Source: Bog-473 sp963836605 (GTDB taxonomy: Bacteria; Actinomycetota; Acidimicrobiia; Acidimicrobiales; RAAP-2). From it: a DNA stretch of 64,000 nt. Position 1 is the stretch's first letter, and the number at the start of each line of letters is the position of its first letter. The stretch lies in the NCBI GenBank assembly GCA_963836605.1, contig CAWIKB010000014.1:248001-312000 (forward strand), written 5' to 3'. Below are positions 1 through 7,692 of this stretch, in pieces. The translations under genes were made by a program, and so were the position numbers. The notes beneath the pieces were generated by a model. The model did not search any database. It saw only the letters and a list, made by a program, of their open reading frames with translations, and was not told the origin of the DNA.

Positions 1-752
1 CCTCTCGGCGCGGGTGATCGTGACCCACGCCGGGTGGCCGCAGCGCGACGCCTTCCTGGGCGCGCTGACCCAGGCCCTGGCGCAGATCACCACCCGGAGG
101 GCCTACTACCCGGGCGCGTCCGATCGACGCGACCGGTTCGTGGCGGCGCACCCCGAAGCCGAGGAGTACGGCCGCGGACCGGCGCGACGCGCTGCCCTGG
201 ACCTTCATCCGGGGGGTGGCGCCCGGGCGGACCGACGACATCTGCTTCACCACCGAGTCGTTCTGCGGCGAGTGTGCCGAAACGGCCCTGACCGCCGCGT
301 CGGCCGCCGACTTCGTGGCCGCGGCCACCTCGTTCTGCAACGACGTGCTGTGGGGCACGCTCTCGGCCACCTTGCTGGTCAGCCCGTCCTCATTGCGTGA
401 CCCGGCGGTGGCCGACGCCACGGAACGGGCCGTCGCCGACCTGCGCTACGGGGCCATCGGGGTCAACGTCTGGCACGCGCTGGCCTTCGCCATCGGGACC
501 ACCACCTGGGGGGCCTACCCGGGCCATCCGCGCAACGACATCGGCTCGGGCTCGGGCGTGGTCGGCAACGCCGCCATGTTCGACCGGCCCCAGAAGTCGG
601 TCGTGCGGGGACCGTTCCGGGCCCGCCCGAAGCCCCCCTGGTTCGCCACCGCGCCCGGCCAGTACGAAGTCATGCGCCGATTCGTCGCCTTCGAGGCGGA
701 GCCCACCGCCGCCAAGATCCCCCGCCTGCTGTTCACCGCCCTGCGAAACTGA
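1..752 (+). CDS. Aldehyde dehydrogenase family protein, C-terminal part, with a frame break
   Basis: This is the 3' end of a gene that begins before the window. The product resembles the C-terminal half of a long actinobacterial aldehyde dehydrogenase family protein (NAD(P)-dependent oxidation of an aldehyde; substrate not predictable). Visible blocks are VIVTHAGWPQRDAF, ICFTTESFCGECAETAL, DLRYGAIGVNVWHAL and RPQKSVVRGPFR. The first ~175 bases read in frame 2 and the rest, from about base 183 (RDALPWTFIRGV), in frame 3, so one base has been lost or gained near 165-183. The stop is the TGA at 750-752. The catalytic cysteine and Rossmann region would lie upstream. Family-level assignment is fairly safe; the frame break is probably a sequence error. 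Confidence 0.72.
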
Positions 753-785
753 GCGTCGCCGGCCCGGACCCGTGGGGCTCCGGTC

Positions 786-2014
786 TCACGTATGGCTGGT
801 GCCGGCCGTTCGGGGAGCGGGCAGGGTGATACGGGCCAGCGTGTCGCCGCCGGCGGCCACGCAGTGCTCGGCCGTGGGGCAGTCCAGCGCCGTCAGGGTG
901 AGGGGTGTGTAGGCGGTGGTCGCGGCGGCGAAGGTGGCGCCCCCGTCCGCGCTCACGGCCACCGCGCCCGATCCGATGGCGGGCGAGCCCGTCCATTTGG
1001 TCCCCACCATGGCGCAGCCCGTCACCACGGGGCACGCGAGCCCGAACACGTCGTCGACCGGCGGGTGGGTGCGGGTGGCGGTCCACGCGTGCCCGCCATT
1101 GGTGCTCACCAACAGCTCGCCCTGGGCGGGCACGACGTCGCTCACCGTGGTCGACGTCGTCCCGGCGGCCAGGCACCGGGTGGCGCTGGCGCAGGTGGCG
1201 CTCTGAAGGAGACCCGCGCCGGCGGGCACCGTGGCCGCGGCCCAGGTCCGCCCTCCGTCGGAGCTGACGGCCACCGCCCCCTGCCCGTGGCCGGCGGTGC
1301 TCGGGGTGAAACCGGCGACCAGGCAGGTCCCGTCGGCGCGGCAGGACAGATCCGGCGCGGCCTGGAACCCGGCGGGGAGGGTGCCGGTCTGTTGCCACGA
1401 GCTCCCGAAGTTCGCCGTGGTGGTCGTCCACGTGGTGGTCCCGTCGGTGGCCAGGGCCGTGCAGCCGGCCGCGGTGGCGCACTGCACCGCCATGACCGCG
1501 ATGGCCCCGGCCGGAGGTGTCGACGGGGCCCAGGCCTTCCCGCCATGGGTGGTCAGGACGATCGCCGTGCCCGGATCCGATCCACTCGAACCCACCGCCA
1601 TGCAGACCGTGGCCTGAGGGCACGAGACACCGGTGAGCGCGGGTGTGGCGGGCAGGGTCAGCGGCTGGGGAGCCCAGGTGCGCCCTCCGTTGGCCGTTGC
1701 CGCAATGACGGTGTCGAGCGGTGAGGTCGCGGCGCCTCCGGCGTTCGGTCCGGCCACCCCCACGGCCCAACAGTGCTTTGTATCGGCACAGGACACCGCG
1801 CCCAGCTCGCCGGTACCGGCCGGCGCGGGTTGTCCCACCACAACCGGCATCCCCGATTGTTCCCCGAGCACGGGTGGTGCGGAGGCCGAGCGGGCCGGCG
1901 GGGGGAGCTCGAGCAGGCCGCCGCGGTCACGGCCACGGCGACCATGAGCGCAGGGACCCATCCCCGGCCGGGACGTCGGGCACAATGGGGGGACGGCGTC
2001 GGGTCGGGGGGCAC
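786..2014 (-). CDS. Secreted YCF48/BNR-type beta-propeller lipoprotein (frame break near N-terminus)
   Basis: A probable surface lipoprotein made of repeated propeller blades. The mature part contains at least five DGG-x-TW-like turns (NGGRTWAP, HGGKAWAP, DGGRTWAA, NGGHAWTA, DGGATFAA), each followed by paired cysteines (VSCADTKHCWAVG, VSCPQATVCMAVG, LDCPTAEHCVAAG). The likely start is GTG 2014, which lies 9 nt after a TATTGT hexamer and opens a leader with arginines, a hydrophobic stretch VAVAVTAAAC and a lipobox-like Cys. That leader is in a different frame from the propeller; the frames meet at a run of six G (1900-1905). The long reading frame alone would give a non-secreted N-terminus, so the shifted reading is preferred. 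Such propellers often act as assembly factors or binding scaffolds; the ligand is unknown. It is divergent from marP, separated by 15 bp. Confidence 0.6.
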
Positions 2015-2023
2015 CGCGGGAGG

Positions 2024-2029
2024 ACAATA
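2024..2029 (-). promoter_or_regulatory. -10 hexamer TATTGT, leaderless start of the propeller lipoprotein
   Basis: TATTGT ends 9 nt before GTG 2014. It lies between the divergent lipoprotein and marP starts and abuts the purine-rich site used by marP. Confidence 0.5.
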
Positions 2030-3256
2030 GTGGTGGCGACGGAGATTCTCGGGGCACTCTTGGCTACCCTCGACCGGGTGGACTGGGTCGACATCCTTCT
2101 TATCGGCCTGATGTTGCTGGCCGCGGTCCACGGACTCCGCCTGGGGGCACTGGTGCAGATCCTCACCTTTGCCGGCTTCTGGCTGGGCATGTTGCTGGGG
2201 ACCCTCATGTGGGTGCCGCTGCTCTCGTTCATGCACGATCAGACGGCGCGGGGTGTCGTGACCATCGTCGCCGTGCTCCTGACCGCCAGCTCACTGGGCA
2301 TCGCCGGCCGGGTGATGGGGAACTGGAGCAACGTGACCGTCCGACGGCATCATCTGGGCCACCTCGACGCCGCGGTCGGGGTGCCGGTGGCCGTGGTGGC
2401 GGTGTTGCTGTCGGCCTGGCTGGTGGCCAGCGTGGTCTCGGGGCCCAACAGCCGTTACACCTGGCTCAGCTCCGCCGTGGCCCGCTCGGACATCCTCCAC
2501 TCGGTCGACGAGGTCCTCCCCCAGGTCCCCTCGGTCTACGGCGACCTGCAGAACTTCCTCAACACCCAGGGGTTCCCCCAGGTCTTCTCCACGCTGATCC
2601 CGCCGACGGTGAACTCCGTGGCCACCCCCACCGACGCGCAGACCCAGGCGCTGGCCAACCCGGCGATCTTCTCGACGGTCAAGGTCCTCGGCACCGCGTG
2701 CGGCAACGAGCAGGAGGGGTCCGCGTTCGTGGTGGGCCCCGGCCTGGTGGCCACCAACGCCCACGTGGTGGCCGGCGAGTCCAACACCGAGGTCGTGGTC
2801 AACGGCAGCGGCTACCGCGCGACCACCGTGCTGTTCGACCCCTCCTTCGACATGGCCGTCCTGCGCACCAGGGCGCCCCTCGGTCCCGTCCTCTCCATCA
2901 GCGCCAACCTCGTCGGTCGCGGTACCCAGGCGGCCATCCTGGGCTTTCCCGAGGACGGCCCGCTCACGGTGGGCCCGGCCGGGGTCACCGCCGAGATCAC
3001 CGCCATCGGGCGGGACATCTACAACAGCGGCCAGGTCACCCGCGGCGTGTACTCCCTCAACGCCAACGTGCGCCCGGGGAATTCCGGCGGCCCCCTGGTG
3101 GCGGCCGGCGGTCAGGTCATCGGGATGGTCTTCTCCCGCTCGACCGTCTACAACACGGTGGGCTACGCGCTCACGTCACCAGGCATTTTGGCCCGGGTGC
3201 AGGCGGCCGCCACTCTTCAGCAACCCGTCGGGACGGGGCAGTGCACCTCGCAGTAG
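2030..3256 (+). CDS. marP: MarP-like membrane-anchored serine protease (CvpA domain plus trypsin-like domain)
   Basis: A periplasm-facing protease related to mycobacterial MarP (Rv3671c), which is needed for acid and oxidative stress survival. Residues ~20-140 contain four membrane segments of the colicin V production (CvpA) type. A chymotrypsin-fold domain follows, with His245 (TNAHVVAG), Asp274 (PSFDMAVL) and Ser352 (RPGNSGGPL) as the triad. Order and spacing match the M. tuberculosis triad closely. Two cysteines (GTACGN, and GTGQC at the end) could form the regulatory disulfide described for MarP. Length, 408 codons, is that of the family. GTG 2030 is chosen because GGGAGG (2018-2023) lies 6 nt upstream; GTG 2033 is an alternative. 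All catalytic residues are present, so it should be active. Confidence 0.88.
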   Translation: MVATEILGALLATLDRVDWVDILLIGLMLLAAVHGLRLGALVQILTFAGFWLGMLLGTLMWVPLLSFMHDQTARGVVTIVAVLLTASSLGIAGRVMGNWSNVTVRRHHLGHLDAAVGVPVAVVAVLLSAWLVASVVSGPNSRYTWLSSAVARSDILHSVDEVLPQVPSVYGDLQNFLNTQGFPQVFSTLIPPTVNSVATPTDAQTQALANPAIFSTVKVLGTACGNEQEGSAFVVGPGLVATNAHVVAGESNTEVVVNGSGYRATTVLFDPSFDMAVLRTRAPLGPVLSISANLVGRGTQAAILGFPEDGPLTVGPAGVTAEITAIGRDIYNSGQVTRGVYSLNANVRPGNSGGPLVAAGGQVIGMVFSRSTVYNTVGYALTSPGILARVQAAATLQQPVGTGQCTSQ

Positions 3257-3291
3257 CGACGCCCGGACGCTGAGCCGGGCGGGTTTCGGGC

Positions 3292-3297
3292 CACAAT
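3292..3297 (+). promoter_or_regulatory. -10 hexamer CACAAT, leaderless start of the GH15 gene
   Basis: CACAAT is followed by 6 nt and then ATG 3304; there is no purine-rich ribosome binding site in between. Confidence 0.5.
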
Positions 3298-3303
3298 GGC
3301 GCG

Positions 3304-5226
3304 ATGACTCTCCCGATTGAGGACTACGCCGTCATCGGTGATCTGCACACGGCGGCCATCGTGGGCAACAACGGATCGATCGACTGGCTCTGCCTGCCCC
3401 ACTTCGATTCACCGGCGTGCTTCGCCTCTCTGCTGGGCGACACGACCAACGGCTTCTGGCGGATCGCCCCGGCGGGTGGGGACTCGATCATCACGGCCCG
3501 GCGACGCCGGTACCGGGAGAACTCCCTCGTCCTCGAAACCGAATTCGACACCCCTACCGGGACGGTCCGCATCGTCGACTGCATGCCCATCCGCGACTCC
3601 CACCCGCACGTCGTGCGCCTGGTCGAAGGGGTGTCGGGCAGCGTCGACATGCACATGGACCTGGCGGTGCGTTTCGACTACGGCAACGTGGTGCCGTGGG
3701 TCACCGCGTCGGAAGGGCTCCTGCGCATGACGGCGGGACCCGATGCCGTGGCCCTGTGGCACCGGGTCGATCCGATGGGCGAGGACCTGCACACCGTGGC
3801 CGACTTCACGGTGGGCCAGGGGCAGCGCTACCCCTTCACCTTTGTCTGGTACCCCTCCCACGAGGAGCCCCCGCCCCCGCTCGACGCGTTCTACGCCATC
3901 TGCCTCACCGACACCTACTGGCAGCAGTGGTCCTCGCGGTGCACCTACGACGGACCGTGGCGCGAGGCGGTGGTGCGATCGCTCATCACGCTCAAGGCGT
4001 TGACCTACGAGCCGACCGGGGGGATCGTGGCCGCCGCCACGACGTCGCTGCCCGAGGCGCTGGGCGGAAACCGGAATTGGGACTACCGCTATTGCTGGCT
4101 GCGCGACGCCACCCTGACGCTCGAGGCGCTCATGCGGGGTGGGTACTTCGACGAGGCGATGGAGTGGCGTGACTGGCTCCTGCGCGCCGTGGCCGGGGAC
4201 GTGTCCCGCCTCCAGATCATGTACGGGCCGGCCGGCGAGCGCCGGTTGGACGAGTGGGAGGCACCGTGGCTCCCGGGCTACGAAGGCTCGGCGCCGGTGC
4301 GTATCGGCAACGCCGCCTCGGGGCAGTACCAACTCGATGTCTACGGGGAGGTGATGTCGGCGCTGTACGAGTCGGCGCATACGTCCGGCGTCCACAGCCA
4401 CACCGCCTGGGCCCTGCAGACCCAGTTGGTGGACTTCATCAAGACGGGGTGGACCAAGCCCGACGACGGGATCTGGGAAGTACGCGGGCCGCGTCGTCAC
4501 TTCACCCACTCCAAGGTGATGGCCTGGGTGGCCATCGACCGGGCCGTCCGTACACTGGAGGAATGGCCCGACCTCGGCGGGCCGCTCGAGGAGTGGCGCG
4601 TCCTCCGGCACGACATCTTCACCGAGGTCTGCGAGAAGGGGTACAACGAGGACGTCGGTGCCTTCACCCAGTACTACGGCTCGGACCAGCTCGACGCCAG
4701 CGTGCTCATGATCCCCCTGGTCGGGTTCCTGCCCCCCACTGATCCACGGGTGGTCAGCACGATCGAGGCCATTGAGAAGACGCTGGTCGACGAGGGTTTC
4801 GTCCTGCGCTACCGCACCGCCGACGACGGTACGGTCGACGGGCTCACCGGCCGGGAGGGCGCCTTTTTGGCCTGTTCGTTCTGGCTGGTCGACTGCCTGC
4901 ACATGATCGGCCGGGCCGATGACGCCGAGGCGCTCTTCGAGCGCCTGCTGGCCCTGCGCAACGATGTGGGCCTGCTCTCGGAGGAGTACGACGCGGTGGC
5001 GGGACGACTGGTCGGCAACTTCCCCCAGGCCTTCTCCCACGTGTCGCTGGTCAATTCGGCGTGTCGCCTGACCGGACACGACGCACTGGACACGACGGTC
5101 AACGAGGGCGCGGACCGACGGCGTATCGTCGAGCACGCCATCCAGACATTTCTGCCGGCCATGGGCACCGCACGAATGAAGAAGCGGGCCACCAGCCTGC
5201 GGCTCAGCGGCATGAACCGCAGGTAG
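3304..5226 (+). CDS. Glycoside hydrolase family 15 protein (glucoamylase or trehalase-like)
   Basis: A cytoplasmic GH15 (alpha/alpha)6-barrel enzyme of 640 residues, about the usual length for the actinobacterial group that includes characterised mycobacterial trehalases. The N-terminal beta-sandwich begins at once (IEDYAVIGDLHTAAIVGNNG, then SIDWLCLPHFDSPACFA). The catalytic barrel shows GNRNWDYRYCWLRDA, GQYQLDVYGEV, DDGIWEVRG and LLSEEYD, the last two corresponding to the blocks that carry the acid and base glutamates. There is no signal peptide. Substrate could be trehalose or maltodextrin; sequence alone does not decide. It ends 13 bp before the MBL-fold gene, suggesting co-transcription. 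Confidence 0.88.
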   Translation: MTLPIEDYAVIGDLHTAAIVGNNGSIDWLCLPHFDSPACFASLLGDTTNGFWRIAPAGGDSIITARRRRYRENSLVLETEFDTPTGTVRIVDCMPIRDSHPHVVRLVEGVSGSVDMHMDLAVRFDYGNVVPWVTASEGLLRMTAGPDAVALWHRVDPMGEDLHTVADFTVGQGQRYPFTFVWYPSHEEPPPPLDAFYAICLTDTYWQQWSSRCTYDGPWREAVVRSLITLKALTYEPTGGIVAAATTSLPEALGGNRNWDYRYCWLRDATLTLEALMRGGYFDEAMEWRDWLLRAVAGDVSRLQIMYGPAGERRLDEWEAPWLPGYEGSAPVRIGNAASGQYQLDVYGEVMSALYESAHTSGVHSHTAWALQTQLVDFIKTGWTKPDDGIWEVRGPRRHFTHSKVMAWVAIDRAVRTLEEWPDLGGPLEEWRVLRHDIFTEVCEKGYNEDVGAFTQYYGSDQLDASVLMIPLVGFLPPTDPRVVSTIEAIEKTLVDEGFVLRYRTADDGTVDGLTGREGAFLACSFWLVDCLHMIGRADDAEALFERLLALRNDVGLLSEEYDAVAGRLVGNFPQAFSHVSLVNSACRLTGHDALDTTVNEGADRRRIVEHAIQTFLPAMGTARMKKRATSLRLSGMNRR

Positions 5227-5239
5227 GAGGAGCACCGGC

Positions 5240-6289
5240 ATGAGTGGCCCGCACCCGCACCCGCACGGGCACCCGCACCCTCACGGCCACGGCCAGGGCC
5301 AGGGCCCGGGCCCGGGCCCAGCTCAGGGCCGGGCGCAGGCCGGGGGACGGCCCGGGGCTGATCCGGCCGAGGTGCCCGTGCCCCGCAGCATCGCCCCCGG
5401 GGTGCTCGAGATCGACACGCTGCTGGGCGGCTGGCAGCGGGTGACGGCCGGCTACCTGATCGAGGGGTCGGCGCCGGTGCTGATCGAGACGGGCAGCCAG
5501 TCCTCGGTCCCGGTGCTCCTGGCCGCGCTCGAGAAGATCGGGGTGGGGCCCGCGGAGCTGGCCGGGGTGGCGGTCACCCATATCCACCTCGACCACGCCG
5601 GCGGGGTGGGGGACGTGGCGGCCGCCTTTCCCTCCGCCACGGTGTACGTCCACGAGAAAGGGGCGCGCCACCTGGCCGACCCGACCCGTCTCATCGACTC
5701 GGCGTCGCGCGTCTACGGCCCGCTGCTGGACTCGCTCTACGGCCGGCTCGACCCCACCCCGCCCGAGCGCCTCCACGTCCTGGGCGACGGGGAGGAGATC
5801 GCCGTCGGCCCGGACCGGACCCTGGTGGCCGTGGACTCACCCGGGCACGCCAAGCACCATCTGGGACTGCACGACTCGCAGAGCGGCATCCTCTTCGCCG
5901 GTGACGCCGTCGGGGTCAAGCTGCCCGACGGGGGCGTGCTGCGGCCGGCGACGCCGCCGCCCGACTTCGATCTGGAGCAGGCCCTCGGGTCCATCGCCAA
6001 GTTCGCGGCCCGGCGCCCCTCGGGCATCGCCCTGGCCCACTACGGGCTGCTCGAGGGGCCCGACGAACTGCTGGCCGAGGCCGACGCGACGTTGCGGGAG
6101 TGGGCCGAGACGGCCGAGCAGGCCTACCGGGAGGGCGTCGACATCGCCGGCGCGCTGGCCGCCCGCTTCGATCCCGCACTCGGGGACATCGACCCCGCGC
6201 ACAAGGAGAAGCTGGACATCATGAACGGCGTCCACTCCAACGCGGCCGGCTTCCGGCGCTGGCTGGAAGGGCGCGAGGCCAAGAGCTGA
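5240..6289 (+). CDS. MBL-fold metallo-hydrolase with a His/Pro/Gly-rich N-terminal tail
   Basis: A metallo-beta-lactamase-fold hydrolase of 349 residues. The metal site is seen as THIHLDHAGG (HxHxDH), a later DSPGHAKHH and FAGDAVG, enough for two metal ions. The C-terminal third (LAHYGLLEGPDELLAEADATL) is helical, as in glyoxalase II-like or lactonase-like members. ATG 5240 has a good AGGAGG at 5224-5230, so the unusual first ~40 residues belong to the protein: they hold seven histidines alternating with Pro and Gly (PHPHPHGHPHPHGHG), then a Gly/Pro/Gln stretch. That tail may bind or store metal (inference). Substrate is unknown. Likely co-transcribed with the GH15 gene. Confidence 0.82.
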   Translation: MSGPHPHPHGHPHPHGHGQGQGPGPGPAQGRAQAGGRPGADPAEVPVPRSIAPGVLEIDTLLGGWQRVTAGYLIEGSAPVLIETGSQSSVPVLLAALEKIGVGPAELAGVAVTHIHLDHAGGVGDVAAAFPSATVYVHEKGARHLADPTRLIDSASRVYGPLLDSLYGRLDPTPPERLHVLGDGEEIAVGPDRTLVAVDSPGHAKHHLGLHDSQSGILFAGDAVGVKLPDGGVLRPATPPPDFDLEQALGSIAKFAARRPSGIALAHYGLLEGPDELLAEADATLREWAETAEQAYREGVDIAGALAARFDPALGDIDPAHKEKLDIMNGVHSNAAGFRRWLEGREAKS

Positions 6290-6382
6290 GAAGAGCCGGG
6301 CTGTGGGAAGACGTGGGCGGGGCTTGGTTGAGCTGGGCTGGGCTGGGCGAGGCGAAGAGCTCGAGCTGGGCTGCGCCGAGCG
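6290..6382. repeat. G-rich spacer with repeated GGGCT units
   Basis: The spacer between the convergent MBL and small acidic protein genes is strongly purine-rich and repeats GAGCTGGGCT and GGGCT several times (about 6330-6390). I see no hairpin with a T tract and no reading frame of note. Confidence 0.4.
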
Positions 6383-6652
6383 TCAGTCGACGACCAATTT
6401 GGAGCGCAGCTCCTCCTGGCGGACCTCGAAGTCATCGAGCGAGATGCGGCCGTCGGCCAGGTCCTCGTGCAATGCGGCGAATTGTTCGAGGACCATGGTC
6501 TGGTCGACCACCTCTGCCGCCGCCGCGTCCTCACCCGGGCCGGCCGCCTTGTCGTCGCGACGGGACTGCCGGTCGTCCATTTTGGCGCGGGCCCTGTCCT
6601 TCTTGGCCTGGTCGCGCTGTAGCTTTCCAAACGTCGATCGTGCGCGTGCCAC
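6383..6652 (-). CDS. Small highly charged protein with a SHOCT-like C-terminus
   Basis: An 89-residue protein. The first half is basic and helical (KLQRDQAKKDRARAKMDDRQ); the second half, FAALHEDLADGRISLDDFEV followed by RQEELRSKL, resembles the short C-terminal oligomerisation helix pair (SHOCT type: L-x-dG-I-s-x-eEFe-x-kK). The start is GTG 6652, supported by AAAGGAG about 8 nt upstream. No membrane segment or catalytic motif is present. It may be a soluble adaptor; function unknown. Confidence 0.6.
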   Translation of the reverse strand: MARARSTFGKLQRDQAKKDRARAKMDDRQSRRDDKAAGPGEDAAAAEVVDQTMVLEQFAALHEDLADGRISLDDFEVRQEELRSKLVVD

Positions 6653-6759
6653 GATGCACTCCTTTCCAGTCGTAGGAACGACCAGGTACTACCGGCAGGG
6701 CATTTGCCCAACCGCAAAAATCACCGCCAGAGTTGCGTCGGGTCGCCTCGACCCGATGG

Positions 6760-6845
6760 CGGAGGGAGTGGGATTCGAACCCACGGTACCCATGAGGCAC
6801 AACGGTTTTCGAGACCGTCCGATTCGGCCACTCTCGCATCCCTCC
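6760..6845 (-). tRNA. tRNA-Ser(CGA)
   Basis: An 86-nt class II tRNA on the minus strand. The acceptor stem is GGAGGGA with TCCCTCC, the anticodon loop is CTCGAAA (anticodon CGA), there is a long variable arm and a standard T loop TTCGAAT. CCA is not encoded. It lies 52 bp downstream of tadA on the same strand. Confidence 0.95.
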
Positions 6846-6897
6846 GAGGGAGATCCTAGTCGGTATGCCCTTCCCCGACGGCTGGACGCGGCAACGA

Positions 6898-7362
6898 TTA
6901 TACCCGTTTCGTCACGAAGAACGAGGTCAGGAGCTCGGCGCACGCCCCGGCGCCCACGCCCGACGTGATGGGCAGCTCATGGTTCAACCGGGGGTCCTGA
7001 CACAGGTTGTAGAGGGTCCCGCACGCCCCGGCCCGTGGATCGGTGGCTCCGAAGACCAGCCGTCCCACACGGGCCGCCACCAGCGCGCCGGCGCACATCG
7101 GGCACGGCTCGAGGGTCACCACCATGGTCACCCGGTCCAGGCGCCAGCCACCGAGCGCGGCCGCGGCGTCGCGCAAGGCGAGGACCTCGGCGTGCGCGGT
7201 GGGATCCCCCAGGCGGTGGCGCTCGTTGTGGCGCGCCGCCACCACCCGACCGTCGACCAGGGCCACCGCCCCCACCGGCACATCGCCGTGGTCCAACGCG
7301 GCGCGGGCCTCGTCGAGGGCCAGGGCCATGGCGGCGTCGTCGGTCAGGGGTGAGGAGGGCAT
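6898..7362 (-). CDS. tadA: tRNA(adenine34) deaminase TadA
   Basis: Converts A34 to inosine in tRNA-Arg(ACG), allowing decoding of CGU, CGC and CGA. The 154-residue protein is the normal size. The zinc site and proton shuttle are clear: HAEV (His57, Glu59) and PCPMC (Cys87, Cys90), preceded by DVPVGAV. The C-terminal helix region around LNHELPITSG matches the family. ATG 7362 starts 5 bp after the end of tRNA-Ser(GGA), and tRNA-Ser(CGA) follows, so the enzyme is embedded in a tRNA transcription unit. The open frame extends further upstream into the tRNA, but those codons overlap tRNA structure and are rejected. Confidence 0.93.
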   Translation of the reverse strand: MPSSPLTDDAAMALALDEARAALDHGDVPVGAVALVDGRVVAARHNERHRLGDPTAHAEVLALRDAAAALGGWRLDRVTMVVTLEPCPMCAGALVAARVGRLVFGATDPRAGACGTLYNLCQDPRLNHELPITSGVGAGACAELLTSFFVTKRV

Positions 7363-7366
7363 GTGG

Positions 7367-7451
7367 CGGAGGCGGTGGGATTTGAACCCACGGTTGCTTT
7401 CACAACACACGATTTCCAATCGTGCCGATTCGGCCGCTCTCGCACGCCTCC
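7367..7451 (-). tRNA. tRNA-Ser(GGA)
   Basis: An 85-nt class II tRNA on the minus strand. The acceptor pairs GGAGGCG with CGCCTCC, the anticodon loop is TTGGAAA (anticodon GGA), with a long variable arm and T loop TTCAAAT. CCA is not encoded. Its 3' end is 5 bp from the tadA start. Confidence 0.95.
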
Positions 7452-7538
7452 CAGGATTGCAGCCCGGTCAGGCTACCCGAGCGCCCCTGGGGCCCATCGG
7501 CCAACTAGGTTGGGCCATTCACCGCGCCGACGTTGGGT

Positions 7539-7644
7539 GCGGTGGCCGGGTCCTGCGCAACGGCCGCTCGTGAATCGAGTCAGGGTCGGAAGGCAGCAGC
7601 TCTCAGCGGGTATGGCCGGGTGCCGTAGCCAACCTGGCCACCGC
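7539..7644 (+). ncRNA. ffs: Signal recognition particle RNA, small bacterial (4.5S) type
   Basis: The conserved apical domain GTCAGGGTCGGAAGGCAGCA starts at 7579 and contains the symmetric and asymmetric loops that bind Ffh. The outer helix pairs GCGGTGGCCGGGT (7539-7551) with ACCTGGCCACCGC (7632-7644), 12 Watson-Crick pairs and one G-U. CCTGCGCAAC next to the 5' stem is also typical. At ~106 nt it is the usual size. It lies immediately upstream of dnaX, an arrangement found in other actinobacteria. The ends are set by the stem and may be off by a few bases. Confidence 0.92.
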
Positions 7645-7678
7645 ATCGAGCGCCGGCGGCCGCGTCGGGGGGCGCCGA

Positions 7679-7684
7679 TAGGCT
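7679..7684 (+). promoter_or_regulatory. -10 hexamer TAGGCT, leaderless start of dnaX
   Basis: TAGGCT is separated by 8 nt from ATG 7693, so a dnaX transcript can begin at or next to its start codon, separately from the SRP RNA. Confidence 0.5.
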
Positions 7685-7692
7685 CGGCCCCC

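Noticed and set aside
733..1770. Arg/Gly-rich frame overlapping the propeller lipoprotein
   Set aside because: Its composition is that of a frame-shifted GC-rich gene and it conflicts with clear propeller repeats.
3409..5241. A 610-codon minus-strand frame opposite the GH15 gene
   Set aside because: Shadow of a gene with complete family motifs; no promoter or ribosome site.
7363..7692. Upstream in-frame extension of dnaX
   Set aside because: It would run through SRP RNA and antisense to tRNA-Ser; ATG 7693 begins at the conserved DnaX N-terminus.
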